A stretch of 64,000 nt of DNA from an uncultured Spirochaetales bacterium (lineage in GTDB: Bacteria > Spirochaetota > Spirochaetia > Sphaerochaetales > Sphaerochaetaceae), in NCBI GenBank assembly GCA_949283305.1, contig CASDRU010000018.1, forward strand, positions 1 through 64,000, given 5' to 3'. The position numbers were made by a program, and so were the translations under genes. The notes under the pieces are model-generated. The model was given only the letters and a program-made list of their open reading frames with translations, did no database searches and was not told where the DNA came from. Positions 16,421 through 24,770 of the stretch are shown in pieces. Every line of letters starts with the position of its first letter. Positions within the stretch are counted from its first letter, which is position 1.

Positions 16421-17336
16421 AGAGAGTATCACATACGATGTGCTTCTCTCGTTTTTCAGCGGAGATTACAAGAAAGCATTTCAATTTTTTTCCCTGGCAG
16501 GAAGCAGATTTGATTTGAGCATGAGCTTCCCATCTTTTTCTTCCCAGCTTGCTCCATTAATCGGTGCAAGGAGCGAGCACCTTGACGAGATATACAGAAA
16601 TGTCAGGGATGCATATGGGCATTTCAGGGCAGATTTCATTATAATACCGTCAACTTCTGCACTCTTTGACAGAGCGCTCTGCGAGACTGAATATCCTGTT
16701 CCTTTTCTCTATGCTGTCGGCAACATAGCCCTCCTTGCCGAAGATCATGTGACAATATGCGGAGGCCTTGCTCCATCAGAGGAAGCAAGGGAAATTGCAG
16801 AAAAATGTGCAGCTGTGATTGCAAGAAGCAAAAGATGCATGATGACTCCTCTGATGCTCGGACTTTCAAGCTGGGCCATCAGCGCATTCCTGAAGGAATC
16901 TTCAAAGCTGATAGCTGTATCATCATCCTTTGTTTTGAAGTGCCCGAATGAGAAGATCAAGGATCAGATGGTTGATATCCTCCGTCATGGAGGTCTGATA
17001 ATTTCTCCTGTTTCTCCATTATCTGCTGACATAAAATACCACCAGGTGGTGCGTAACAGAGCAATTTCCGCATTAAGTGACAGGATCCTTCTTGTAGAAG
17101 AAAAAGACGGTGGTCCTGCATGGCATATATTTGATGAGGTGAAAGGAGAGGATAAAGTGCGCATGATAAGCGCACATATGCTCACTCTTCCTTCTTTCTC
17201 TTTTGCATATGCAAGAAAGCAAAGCAGCCTGATACTTTCAAAGGCAGAAGATGTGAAAAAGCTTTTCAGACCAATGAGAAGGAGTAGAAAAAAGACGGAG
17301 AGTGATGAAAATCCATCTCTCTTTCAGTTGCAATAA
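16407..17336 (+). CDS. Divergent DprA/Smf-like Rossmann protein
   Basis: A protein of about 309 residues whose layout follows DprA, the loader of RecA on incoming single-stranded DNA. VPFLYAVGNIALL then VTICGGLAPSEEAREIAEKC correspond to the DprA start (PxxLYxxGN, then VGSRxxSxYG). HGGLIISPVSPL and the RNRAISALSDRILLVEE block correspond to the G-LISE-P and RNRIIxGLSxxxVVVEA motifs. The usual SGLAxGID-AH segment is missing, so this looks like a degenerate paralogue. The AGGAGG at 16394-16399 sits one base from ATG 16401 but seven bases from TTG 16407, favouring TTG. It overlaps panE by 14 bases. Confidence 0.6.
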   Translation: MQYIEESITYDVLLSFFSGDYKKAFQFFSLAGSRFDLSMSFPSFSSQLAPLIGARSEHLDEIYRNVRDAYGHFRADFIIIPSTSALFDRALCETEYPVPFLYAVGNIALLAEDHVTICGGLAPSEEAREIAEKCAAVIARSKRCMMTPLMLGLSSWAISAFLKESSKLIAVSSSFVLKCPNEKIKDQMVDILRHGGLIISPVSPLSADIKYHQVVRNRAISALSDRILLVEEKDGGPAWHIFDEVKGEDKVRMISAHMLTLPSFSFAYARKQSSLILSKAEDVKKLFRPMRRSRKKTESDENPSLFQLQ

Positions 17337-17365
17337 AACCTTACAAGGAGTAAAATTTTCGCATT

Positions 17366-19159
17366 ATGAAAAAACTCACAGCAAACGAACTCAGAAAGCT
17401 TTATATCGACTTCTTTGTATCAAAGGGGCATAAACAGATAAGAGGTGCAAGCCTCATCCCGGAAAATGATCCGACAGTTCTTTTCACCACTGCCGGCATG
17501 CATCCTCTTGTTCCATATATCCTGGGCGCAGAGCACCCGGAAGGAAAGAGGCTCACAGATTATCAGAAGTGCATAAGAACAGGGGATATCGACAGTGTCG
17601 GCGATCCACATCATCTGACATTCTTCGAGATGCTCGGAAACTGGTCTCTTGGAGACTATTTCAAGCAGGAGGCGATAAGCTACTCATATGAGTTTCTGAC
17701 AAAGGTCCTTGAAATTGACCCGGCCCGTCTTTCAGTAACAGTGTTCGCAGGCGATGATACTGTCCCTCGCGATGAGGTTGCAGCAGAGCGCTGGAAGGCT
17801 CTGGGAATCCCTGAGGAGAGAATCTTCTACAAGGGAAGGGAAGACAACTGGTGGGGACCGGCTGGAGAGACAGGGCCATGCGGACCTGACAGCGAGATGT
17901 TCATTGACACGGGAAGACCTGCTTGCTCTCCTGACTGCCAGCCAGGATGCTCATGCGGAAAATACTTTGAAATCTGGAATGATGTGTTCATGGGCTATAA
18001 GAAGGAAGCTGACGGGACATATCGCGAGATGGAAAGAAAGTGCGTTGACACCGGTATGGGAATCGAGCGCACTGTTGCCATCCTTCAGGGAAAGAAAAGT
18101 GTCTATGAGACAGAAGTCTTTGCTCCTATAATCAGCGGAATTGAAGAGCTTTCCGGAATAAAGTACGGAGAAGATGAGGAAAAGGATGTTTCTGTGAGAA
18201 TCATTGCAGATCATATCAGGACAAGCGTGTTCATCCTCGGCGACCAGAAGGGCGTTGCTCCAAGCAATGTCGGACAGGGCTATATCCTGCGCCGTCTGAT
18301 CAGAAGGGCAATAAGGCATGCACGCAAGCTCAATATTCCTCAGGGCTTTTTGTCCAAGCTTGCAAAGATAGTGCTTTCGCTCTACGCTGAGCCGTATCCG
18401 GAGCTTGCTGAGAACAAAGACTTCATATTCAATGAGCTTGAGAAGGAGGAGGAGAAATTCTATGACACCCTGATCAAGGGAGAAAGAGAATTTGACAAGA
18501 TGCTTCCAAACCTCCTTAAGGGAAATGCCCGCGTCATCTCAGGGCGAACGGCTTTCAAGCTCTATGACACATATGGATTCCCGATCGAGCTTACAGAGGA
18601 GCTTGCAAAAGAAAACGGGTTTACTGTTGACAGAAAGGGCTTTGAAGAGGCTTTCAAGAAGCATCAGGAGCTTTCAAGAAGCGGTGCTGAGCAGCAGTTC
18701 AAGGGAGGTCTTGCAGATCACAGTGAGCTGACAACAGCTCTGCATACAGCGACACACCTCCTTCACGCAGCACTGAGAAAGGTGCTTGGAACACATGTCG
18801 GGCAGAAGGGAAGCAACATCACAGCAGAGCGTCTGAGATTTGATTTCACTCATCCTGAGGCAATGACCAAGGAGCAGATAAAGGAAGTTGAGGATCTTGT
18901 CAACGAGCAGATAAAGAGAGATCTTCCTGTCACTGTAAAGACCATGACTCTTGATGAGGCAAGAAATGAAGGTGCAATTGCGTTCTTCGATTCAAAGTAT
19001 GGAGAGCTTGTCACTGTTTATACAATCGGAGATTTCTCAAAGGAAGTCTGCGGAGGTCCGCATGTGACACATACAGGAGACATGGGGCACTTTAAAATCC
19101 TCAAGGAGCAGTCAAGCAGCGCGGGAGTCAGAAGAATCAAGGCGGTGCTTGAAAAATGA
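17366..19159 (+). CDS. alaS: Alanyl-tRNA synthetase, short form without C-Ala domain
   Basis: A 597-residue enzyme that charges tRNA-Ala. The class II aminoacylation domain is at the N-terminus (LRKLYIDFFVSKGH, FTTAGMHPLVPYILG, DTGMGIERTVAILQG). The editing domain follows, with its zinc-site histidines in HTATHLLHAAL and CGGPHVTHTGDMGHF. The protein stops right after the editing domain, whereas most bacterial forms run to about 875 residues with a C-terminal dimerisation domain. Short AlaRS of just under 600 residues is known from spirochaetes, which supports the taxonomic guess. The ribosome site AAGGAG lies 15 bases from the ATG, rather far. Confidence 0.96.
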   Translation: MKKLTANELRKLYIDFFVSKGHKQIRGASLIPENDPTVLFTTAGMHPLVPYILGAEHPEGKRLTDYQKCIRTGDIDSVGDPHHLTFFEMLGNWSLGDYFKQEAISYSYEFLTKVLEIDPARLSVTVFAGDDTVPRDEVAAERWKALGIPEERIFYKGREDNWWGPAGETGPCGPDSEMFIDTGRPACSPDCQPGCSCGKYFEIWNDVFMGYKKEADGTYREMERKCVDTGMGIERTVAILQGKKSVYETEVFAPIISGIEELSGIKYGEDEEKDVSVRIIADHIRTSVFILGDQKGVAPSNVGQGYILRRLIRRAIRHARKLNIPQGFLSKLAKIVLSLYAEPYPELAENKDFIFNELEKEEEKFYDTLIKGEREFDKMLPNLLKGNARVISGRTAFKLYDTYGFPIELTEELAKENGFTVDRKGFEEAFKKHQELSRSGAEQQFKGGLADHSELTTALHTATHLLHAALRKVLGTHVGQKGSNITAERLRFDFTHPEAMTKEQIKEVEDLVNEQIKRDLPVTVKTMTLDEARNEGAIAFFDSKYGELVTVYTIGDFSKEVCGGPHVTHTGDMGHFKILKEQSSSAGVRRIKAVLEK

Positions 19160-19863
19160 CTAAGGGGCTGGTCATAGTTTTCGGTGATTCAACAGCAGCT
19201 AAGAAAGAGGATTCAGTCCGGCCTGAAACAGGCTGGGCCGAGTGCTTTGAAAAGTATCTTGCTCCGGGCTGGAAGCTTCTCAATTACGCTGAAAACGGCA
19301 TGAGCTCAAGGAGCTTTGTAAAATCTGGAAAGGTTGAAGAGGCTCTGTTTAGAGCAGAGTATGAGCTGAGGAAGGCTGAAGAGGATGAAGAGTGCGATAC
19401 ATTCTGTGCTTATTTCATCATACAGTTCGGGCATAATGAGACAAAGACAAGCGAAGACAGATTCTCTCTTGCTGAGGATTTCAGAGCAAACATTGCAAGC
19501 AAGATGATTTATCCAATCATGAAAGCAGGCTGGCAGAGCGTTCTGCTAACTCCGATTCCGCGTTTCATCTTCACCAAAGAAGGAAAGGTTGTGAATTCTT
19601 TTGGAGAATACCTTTATACCATTCATGATTTTGCAAGTGATGCAGATTACTTTATAGATATTCATTCATTGCTTTCTGATTTATTTGAGAAAGCCGGAAA
19701 GAGCAAGGCGAGAAAATGCTACATGAACCTTGAAAAAGGGCAGTATGAGAACTACATGAATGGCAGGATTGACAATACTCATCTGACAGAAGACGGTGCT
19801 GAATTTGTTGCATACGCTATTGCTAAGACTATGAAAGAGGAAGGTCTTGATTGCATAAGATAA
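19156..19863 (+). CDS. SGNH/GDSL hydrolase, rhamnogalacturonan acetylesterase-like
   Basis: A 235-residue esterase of the SGNH fold. The nucleophile serine lies in IVFGDSTAA, the oxyanion asparagine in the FGHNET block, and the Asp-His pair in the C-terminal DNTHLTEDGAEF. This layout matches carbohydrate esterase family 12 enzymes that remove acetyl groups from pectin-derived sugars. No signal peptide is visible, so it would act on imported oligosaccharides. It overlaps alaS by four bases (ATGA) and the next gene by 13. Confidence 0.8.
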   Translation: MTKGLVIVFGDSTAAKKEDSVRPETGWAECFEKYLAPGWKLLNYAENGMSSRSFVKSGKVEEALFRAEYELRKAEEDEECDTFCAYFIIQFGHNETKTSEDRFSLAEDFRANIASKMIYPIMKAGWQSVLLTPIPRFIFTKEGKVVNSFGEYLYTIHDFASDADYFIDIHSLLSDLFEKAGKSKARKCYMNLEKGQYENYMNGRIDNTHLTEDGAEFVAYAIAKTMKEEGLDCIR

Positions 19864-20279
19864 GAATTCTCATACTTGATGCGCAGGGCGGCGGCATGGG
19901 TGCGATGGTTGCAAAGAAAATAAGAACTAGGCTCCCTGATGCAGAATTGATGGCGGTGGGTACAAACTGCACTGCCACAGAGAACATGAAGAATGCGGGA
20001 GTAAAAGCAGTTGCAAGCGGAGAGAACTCCGTTGTTGTGTGCTCATCCCGTGCAGATATAATAATAGCTCCTCTTGGAATGGTGGTAGCCAATTCAATGA
20101 TGGGCGAGGTCACAGCTAGAATGGCTGAAGCTGTTTCTTCTTCTCAGGCAAAGAGGATTCTTATTCCTTTCTTTTCCTGCGATAACATAATTGTCGGAGT
20201 AAAGGACATAGGTCTTTCATCCCTTGTGGATGATGCTGTTGAGAAAGCTGTGGAGATAAGCCGCGCTTTGTGCGGCTGA
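19851..20279 (+). CDS. DUF3842 family protein
   Basis: A 142-residue small Rossmann-like protein beginning IRILILDAQGGGMGAMVAKKI, with a glycine-rich loop, then VGTNCTATENMKNAGV and a C-terminal CDNIIVGVKDIGLSSLVDDAV segment. This matches the DUF3842 family, whose function is not known. The start is taken as TTG at 19851 because GAGGAAGG ends six bases before it and no other start codon precedes the conserved strand. It lies just upstream of an ECF transporter. Confidence 0.68.
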   Translation: MHKIRILILDAQGGGMGAMVAKKIRTRLPDAELMAVGTNCTATENMKNAGVKAVASGENSVVVCSSRADIIIAPLGMVVANSMMGEVTARMAEAVSSSQAKRILIPFFSCDNIIVGVKDIGLSSLVDDAVEKAVEISRALCG

Positions 20280-20316
20280 GCCTTATTTTTTCCTCAGAAG
20301 AGGATTTTGTGCTGTT

Positions 20317-21105
20317 TTGCTTTTAGAACTTGATGGTATCTCTTTTTCATATGGAGAAAAGAGAGTACTGAGCAATATATCATTTACCTTGGATCATTCT
20401 CAGATTCTTCTGATCGCAGGAGAAAACGGGTCAGGAAAGAGCACTCTGCTGAAGCTGATCTCAACCCTCCTTGTTCCTTCAAATGGAATGCTCAGATTAT
20501 CTGGAATTCCTTATAATGAAGATAATTATAAGGAAATCAGAAAGAGGATTTCATATATTTTCCAGAAAAGCGATGATAATTTCTGCACAGCTACCGTGCG
20601 CGATGAGATAGCATTCAAGATGCAGAACGCTTCTCTTTGCGAGAAGAGAGTTCAGGAAAAGACTGATCAAATACTGAGAATGTCAGGGCTGTATGATAAG
20701 AGATATGAGAATCCCCTTTATCTTTCTTCTGGAGAAAAAGAGCGCCTGATGCTCTACTCATCATGCACAATGGATGAGGATCTCCTTGTCTTTGACGAGT
20801 CTTTTTCAAACATGGATGAAAGAGGAAGAAAAGAGGCTTTCTCATTTATCAAGGAGATGAAAGACAGGGGCAAGGGGATAATCTATGTTTCGCACAGCAT
20901 TGCCGAGATGGATGCATCTGACAGAATCCTCATTCTCAAAGATGGAAATCTTCTTTCACTCAATGAGAGCAGAAATGTCCTTTCAAATCATGAGGAGCTT
21001 TACAAATCAGGGCTTGATATAAGAGTCAGGGACAGATCTGAGTATCTTATGAGAATGGAAGGCTTTGACTTTTATGAGATAAAAAAGATCATGGAGGGCA
21101 TATGA
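20317..21105 (+). CDS. ecfA1: ECF transporter ATPase subunit A1
   Basis: A 262-residue ATP-binding subunit of an energy-coupling factor vitamin/metal importer. It has Walker A AGENGSGKST, a Q-loop in YIFQKSDDNF, the signature LSSGEKERL, Walker B LLVFDESFSNMD and a switch histidine in YVSHSIAEM. The first visible start is TTG at 20317. It overlaps the second ATPase gene by four bases. Together with the next three genes it forms a complete ECF set: two ATPases, the T protein and an S component. Confidence 0.88.
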   Translation: MLLELDGISFSYGEKRVLSNISFTLDHSQILLIAGENGSGKSTLLKLISTLLVPSNGMLRLSGIPYNEDNYKEIRKRISYIFQKSDDNFCTATVRDEIAFKMQNASLCEKRVQEKTDQILRMSGLYDKRYENPLYLSSGEKERLMLYSSCTMDEDLLVFDESFSNMDERGRKEAFSFIKEMKDRGKGIIYVSHSIAEMDASDRILILKDGNLLSLNESRNVLSNHEELYKSGLDIRVRDRSEYLMRMEGFDFYEIKKIMEGI

Positions 21106-21863
21106 TAAGGCTTTCCTCCGTAACAGCAAAAAAAGGACATTTCTCGCTCGGTCCTGTCAATCTTGAGATAAATGGCGGCGAGATTATTGCATTCATGGGG
21201 GACAATGGTTCAGGAAAGAGCACTCTGCTTAATATCATTGCAGGAATCGAGAAGCCTGAGAGCGGAAAGATTGAAAGGACCTCTTCTGTTGCGATAAACG
21301 GAGATTTCTCTCAATACCAGGTGTTCATGTCCACAGTGGAAAAGGACATAGCATTCTCGCTTTCAAAAAAAGAAAGGAGCACTGAGCGCATAAAGAACGC
21401 GATGGAGAGTGTCTGTCTTGATTATGAGAGCATGAGGAAGAAGTCTCCATTTGAGCTTTCAGAAGGAAACTTCAGAAAGGTCTCCCTTGCTGGTGCAATA
21501 ATAAGAAGAGAGGATGTGCTGATAATGGATGAGAGCCTCTCATCCTTTGATGCAGAGAGCAGAAGGAAAATATTTTCATGGATGCTTTCTTACAAGGAAA
21601 ACGGGAAAAGCCTTTTATTTTCAACTCATGATGCTGAGCGTGCTGTATATGCAGACAGGATTGTGTTTCTGAAGAACGGGAAAATTGCATTTGACGGTCC
21701 TTCCTCATCTTTTTTCAAGGAAGAGGTGCTTTCTTCTTTTTCCCTTGATATGGTGACGGCGATGAAGATGAGCGCTAATGCAAGGAAGATGGGTGTTGAT
21801 GTCGATGAGTACAGGATAGAGGATTTCATTGCATCCTTTAAGAGGAAGCGCTATGGATTATAG
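21102..21863 (+). CDS. ecfA2: ECF transporter ATPase subunit A2
   Basis: A 253-residue ATPase pairing with the preceding one to drive the T and S membrane subunits. Walker A is GDNGSGKST, Walker B is VLIMDESLSSFD and the switch histidine is in FSTHDAERA. The ABC signature is altered to LSEGNFRKV, which suggests an asymmetric pair in which one site is weaker. It overlaps the preceding gene (ATGA) and the next by 11 bases. Confidence 0.88.
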   Translation: MIRLSSVTAKKGHFSLGPVNLEINGGEIIAFMGDNGSGKSTLLNIIAGIEKPESGKIERTSSVAINGDFSQYQVFMSTVEKDIAFSLSKKERSTERIKNAMESVCLDYESMRKKSPFELSEGNFRKVSLAGAIIRREDVLIMDESLSSFDAESRRKIFSWMLSYKENGKSLLFSTHDAERAVYADRIVFLKNGKIAFDGPSSSFFKEEVLSSFSLDMVTAMKMSANARKMGVDVDEYRIEDFIASFKRKRYGL

Positions 21864-22530
21864 AGCATCGCTTCTTTTCATTATTTTCAGCATTCTCCAG
21901 ACAGCATTTTCATCCTCTTTTTGTTTTCTCATACTTCCATTCATTCTTTTTGCTTTATACGCATTTTTTTCCCGCATCAGCATCCTGGCAATTTTAAAAC
22001 GTCTTATGCTCTTCATTCCGTTTTTCCTGATAATCGTACTGATAAATGAGCTTGCATCAGAAAGTGCAATCTATTTTTCTGTTTTCCTGATCCTCCGATT
22101 GATTCTGATTCTCCTTTTTGCAATAAGCTATGCTCAAATAAGCTGTGAAGATGAGATTCAGAGGGCGATGGAGCATTATCTTGCACCTCTTGAGAAGGCT
22201 GGGATAAGAGTCCGTGGCCTTTTGTCTGTCATTTCTCTTTCTTTCTTCTTCATCCCCAGGATAAAGAGAGAGGCAGAGTGCACATATCTTGCACAGAAGG
22301 GAAGGGGAAGGAAAGAGAAAAACAAAGTCGCTGTGATTATGTCTCTCATAATTCCTGTTACTGTCTCCTCATTCAAGAGAGCAGAGATTCTTTCCCAGGC
22401 CCTGCTGCTGAAGGGCTATGAGGGAAGGAAGGCTGCAAGGGATAAAGCAAGAATGGATGTAAAATCAAGGATCATTGTAATGATCAGCTTTATAAATCTT
22501 CTTATCACGGTTTTCTGGAGGTTTTTATGA
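21853..22530 (+). CDS. ecfT: ECF transporter transmembrane subunit T
   Basis: A 225-residue membrane scaffold linking the ATPases to the S component. It has about five hydrophobic segments, then the cytoplasmic coupling helices with the two short Ala/Arg-Gly motifs usual in EcfT (YLAQKGRGRKEK and LLLKGYEGRKAARDK). The ATG at 21853 has AGAGGAAG just upstream and overlaps the A2 stop; an earlier in-frame ATG would lie deep inside A2. Confidence 0.85.
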   Translation: MDYRASLLFIIFSILQTAFSSSFCFLILPFILFALYAFFSRISILAILKRLMLFIPFFLIIVLINELASESAIYFSVFLILRLILILLFAISYAQISCEDEIQRAMEHYLAPLEKAGIRVRGLLSVISLSFFFIPRIKREAECTYLAQKGRGRKEKNKVAVIMSLIIPVTVSSFKRAEILSQALLLKGYEGRKAARDKARMDVKSRIIVMISFINLLITVFWRFL

Positions 22531-23051
22531 AAAACATAAAAAGCATTGTGTTTTCTGCCCTTATAGTGGCACTCATGCTGACTTTGCCTTTAATATTTCA
22601 TGCAATTCCGGATGGGGGAAAACTGTTTTCACCTCTTCATCTTCCTGCCTTCCTTTCTGGATTCATACTAAGCCCTGCATTTGCTCTGCTTTCAACAATC
22701 CTGGGGCTCTTTCTTTCTGCACTTCTTACAGGAATGCCCGCACCTTTCATGCTTCCGCAGATGACTGCCGAGCTTATGTGCTATGCGCTCTTCACATGCA
22801 TCCTTTTCCGCTTTGTCCGCACGCGTCATGTTCTTGCAGATATCTACATAGCGCTCTTTGCAGCGATGTTAGCAGGAAGAGCAGTAGCAGGAATTCTCAA
22901 TGCCCTTATATTCTCAAGGGGAGAGTATTCTCTTCTAATCTGGTTTACTTCCTATTTTGTATCCACCCTTCCTGCCATGATATTGCAGCTTGCTGTGATT
23001 CCCCCTCTGGTCATTGCGCTGATCAAGAGATCTGTGATCGAGAGGAAGTAG
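22527..23051 (+). CDS. ECF transporter substrate-binding (S) component
   Basis: A 174-residue hydrophobic protein with about six membrane segments, in the S-component position of the ECF operon. The GKLFSPLHLPAFLSGFIL segment and the LLSALLTGMPAPF loop recall a family of vitamin-type S components whose ligand I cannot name from sequence. It overlaps ecfT by four bases. Its 3' end overlaps the convergent rlmN gene by 29 bases. Confidence 0.78.
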   Translation: MKNIKSIVFSALIVALMLTLPLIFHAIPDGGKLFSPLHLPAFLSGFILSPAFALLSTILGLFLSALLTGMPAPFMLPQMTAELMCYALFTCILFRFVRTRHVLADIYIALFAAMLAGRAVAGILNALIFSRGEYSLLIWFTSYFVSTLPAMILQLAVIPPLVIALIKRSVIERK

Positions 23052-24039
23052 CAAGCATCCCGCATGCTGATGAGCTGTCACGGCCCTTGCTCCTTCTGAT
23101 TGTGTAGTTGATTTTGAGCCTTTTCAGCTCATCGGTAAAAGAAGAGACCTCATCGCGAGAGGGGGTTCTGTAATCAAGGGTATCTATCTCATTCCATTCA
23201 ATAAGGTTTACAAGAGCATCCATGCCGCTTATGAATTTCCTGAGCTCTGCGGCACTCTCTTTGTCCGTGTTGACACCGCTGAGCATGCAGTATTCAAGAG
23301 TTATCCTCTTGTTTCCTCTTTTCTGGAAGGAAATCAGGGCTTTCTTCAGCTCTGAAAGTCCATATGCACGGTTTACCTTCATTATCCTGCTTCTGATGCT
23401 GTCATTTGCAGAGACCAGACTGACAGCAAGCTTTATCGGAAGGTTCACCTCGCTCAGTTCCCTGATTCCGGGAACAATTCCGCATGTGGATATTGTTATC
23501 CTCCTCAGCGATATATTGTAGTTTTCTTCTTTGTGTATGTATTCTATCGCCTGGAGGACAGCAGAGAGGTTGTTTAGCGGTTCTCCCATGCCCATGAACA
23601 CTATGTGCGATATCCTTTCCCCAAGCATTTCGAGCTGTGCAAACTGCTCGACAATCTCATCTTCCCTCAGATTTCTCCTAAGCCCCATTGTTCCTGTCTT
23701 GCAGAATGAACATCCCATTGCACAGCCGACCTGGCTGGAAAGGCATGCAGTGTATCTGTCCTTTCCATCTGAAAGACGTACGCATTCTATCATCTCACCA
23801 TCGCTAAGGCGCAGCAGGAGCTTTACAGCACTCTCGCTTTCCATCTTCTGTTGAACAGATGTAGAGAGTGCAGAGCCTTTAAGGCGCTCTCTGACAGCTT
23901 TTGGAAGGCTTGTCATCTTTTCAAAATCCGTAATTCCCTTTATGAGGTTTTCCTTTACTATCCTTGCATAAAAAGGCTTTTCCAGGTCGAGAATTCTGCT
24001 TATCTCATCAATGCTTTTGCAGAAAAGTGAAGTTTTCAT
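23023..24039 (-). CDS. rlmN: 23S rRNA (adenine-2503-C2)-methyltransferase RlmN family
   Basis: A 338-residue radical-SAM enzyme that methylates C2 of A2503 in 23S rRNA and often A37 in some tRNAs. The iron-sulfur motif is CAMGCSFCKTGTMG (C-x3-C-x2-C), and FMGMGEPLNN binds SAM. The closing SSACGML holds the second catalytic cysteine that forms the protein-RNA adduct. It lacks the extra features of Cfr that I would recognise, but RlmN and Cfr are hard to separate by eye. AGGAGG lies 12 bases before ATG 24039; a GTG at 24060 would precede it. Confidence 0.9.
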   Translation of the reverse strand: MKTSLFCKSIDEISRILDLEKPFYARIVKENLIKGITDFEKMTSLPKAVRERLKGSALSTSVQQKMESESAVKLLLRLSDGEMIECVRLSDGKDRYTACLSSQVGCAMGCSFCKTGTMGLRRNLREDEIVEQFAQLEMLGERISHIVFMGMGEPLNNLSAVLQAIEYIHKEENYNISLRRITISTCGIVPGIRELSEVNLPIKLAVSLVSANDSIRSRIMKVNRAYGLSELKKALISFQKRGNKRITLEYCMLSGVNTDKESAAELRKFISGMDALVNLIEWNEIDTLDYRTPSRDEVSSFTDELKRLKINYTIRRSKGRDSSSACGMLATSSRSQIS

Positions 24040-24214
24040 GAAGATGTGTAACCTCCTCACATGCTGTTTGTTTTGCAGATATTTTCTTTTATAGCAAAAG
24101 GTTATATAAAACTTATATAATAATATTTTTATTCAATCCGCTTTACTATTTTCATTCTATGTTTTAAACTCACTTTAGTTAAGATAGTTTTATCTAAGTA
24201 TTTTAGGAGAAAGT

Positions 24215-24727
24215 ATGAAAAAGTTTTTAATGATTCTTCTTGTAGCAGCTCTTCTGATTGCTCCAGCAACAGCTGCTTCATTCCGCGGAACAAGCGACAA
24301 CACAATGGCTGTTGCTCTTAACCTCGGAACAAACACAGGTGTGGGCATGAAGTTCGGCCTTGGCGATTTTGATATTCTTGCCAACGTCGGTTTTGATTTC
24401 CTCAACGTATCAAGCAACCAGTTCTCAATCGGTGCTGATGTAGGTCTTGCATACCAGGTTGCAGATTTTGATTTCGGCGGCGGTCATCACATGCCTCTTG
24501 TTGCAGGTGTAATTGCTCCGATGAGCTTTATCCTTGCAGAAAAAACATTTGTATTCGGAATCTCTCCGCAGGCACTTGTCGGTGTTGAGTACATGATTCC
24601 AGACACAGGATGGCTCTTCTATGCTCGTCTCGGTCTTGGTATTGCTCTTAACTTCGGTACACAGTTTGACTTGGGATTTGGAGCATCCGGTGCAATCGGA
24701 GCTGGTTATCAGTTCGATCTCAACTAA
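24215..24727 (+). CDS. Small secreted beta-barrel-like outer membrane protein
   Basis: A 170-residue protein with a clear signal peptide (MKKFLMILLVAALLIAPATAA, cleaved near residue 21). The mature part alternates polar and hydrophobic residues in Gly/Phe-rich strands (FGLGDFDILANVGFDFLNV, LYARLGLGIALNFGTQFDLGF). This pattern suggests a small six- to eight-stranded barrel or a periplasmic cousin. I cannot name a family. AGGAGA precedes the ATG, and a strong terminator follows at once, so it is a single-gene unit. Confidence 0.72.
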   Translation: MKKFLMILLVAALLIAPATAASFRGTSDNTMAVALNLGTNTGVGMKFGLGDFDILANVGFDFLNVSSNQFSIGADVGLAYQVADFDFGGGHHMPLVAGVIAPMSFILAEKTFVFGISPQALVGVEYMIPDTGWLFYARLGLGIALNFGTQFDLGFGASGAIGAGYQFDLN

Positions 24728-24744
24728 GGGTCTGATTTTGATGA

Positions 24745-24770
24745 GGCGGGATTTACCTCCCGCTTTTTTT
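24745..24770 (+). terminator. Rho-independent terminator after the barrel protein
   Basis: GCGGGA and TCCCGC arms around TTTACC are followed by seven T. The stop of the convergent hflX gene falls within the T-run. Confidence 0.88.
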
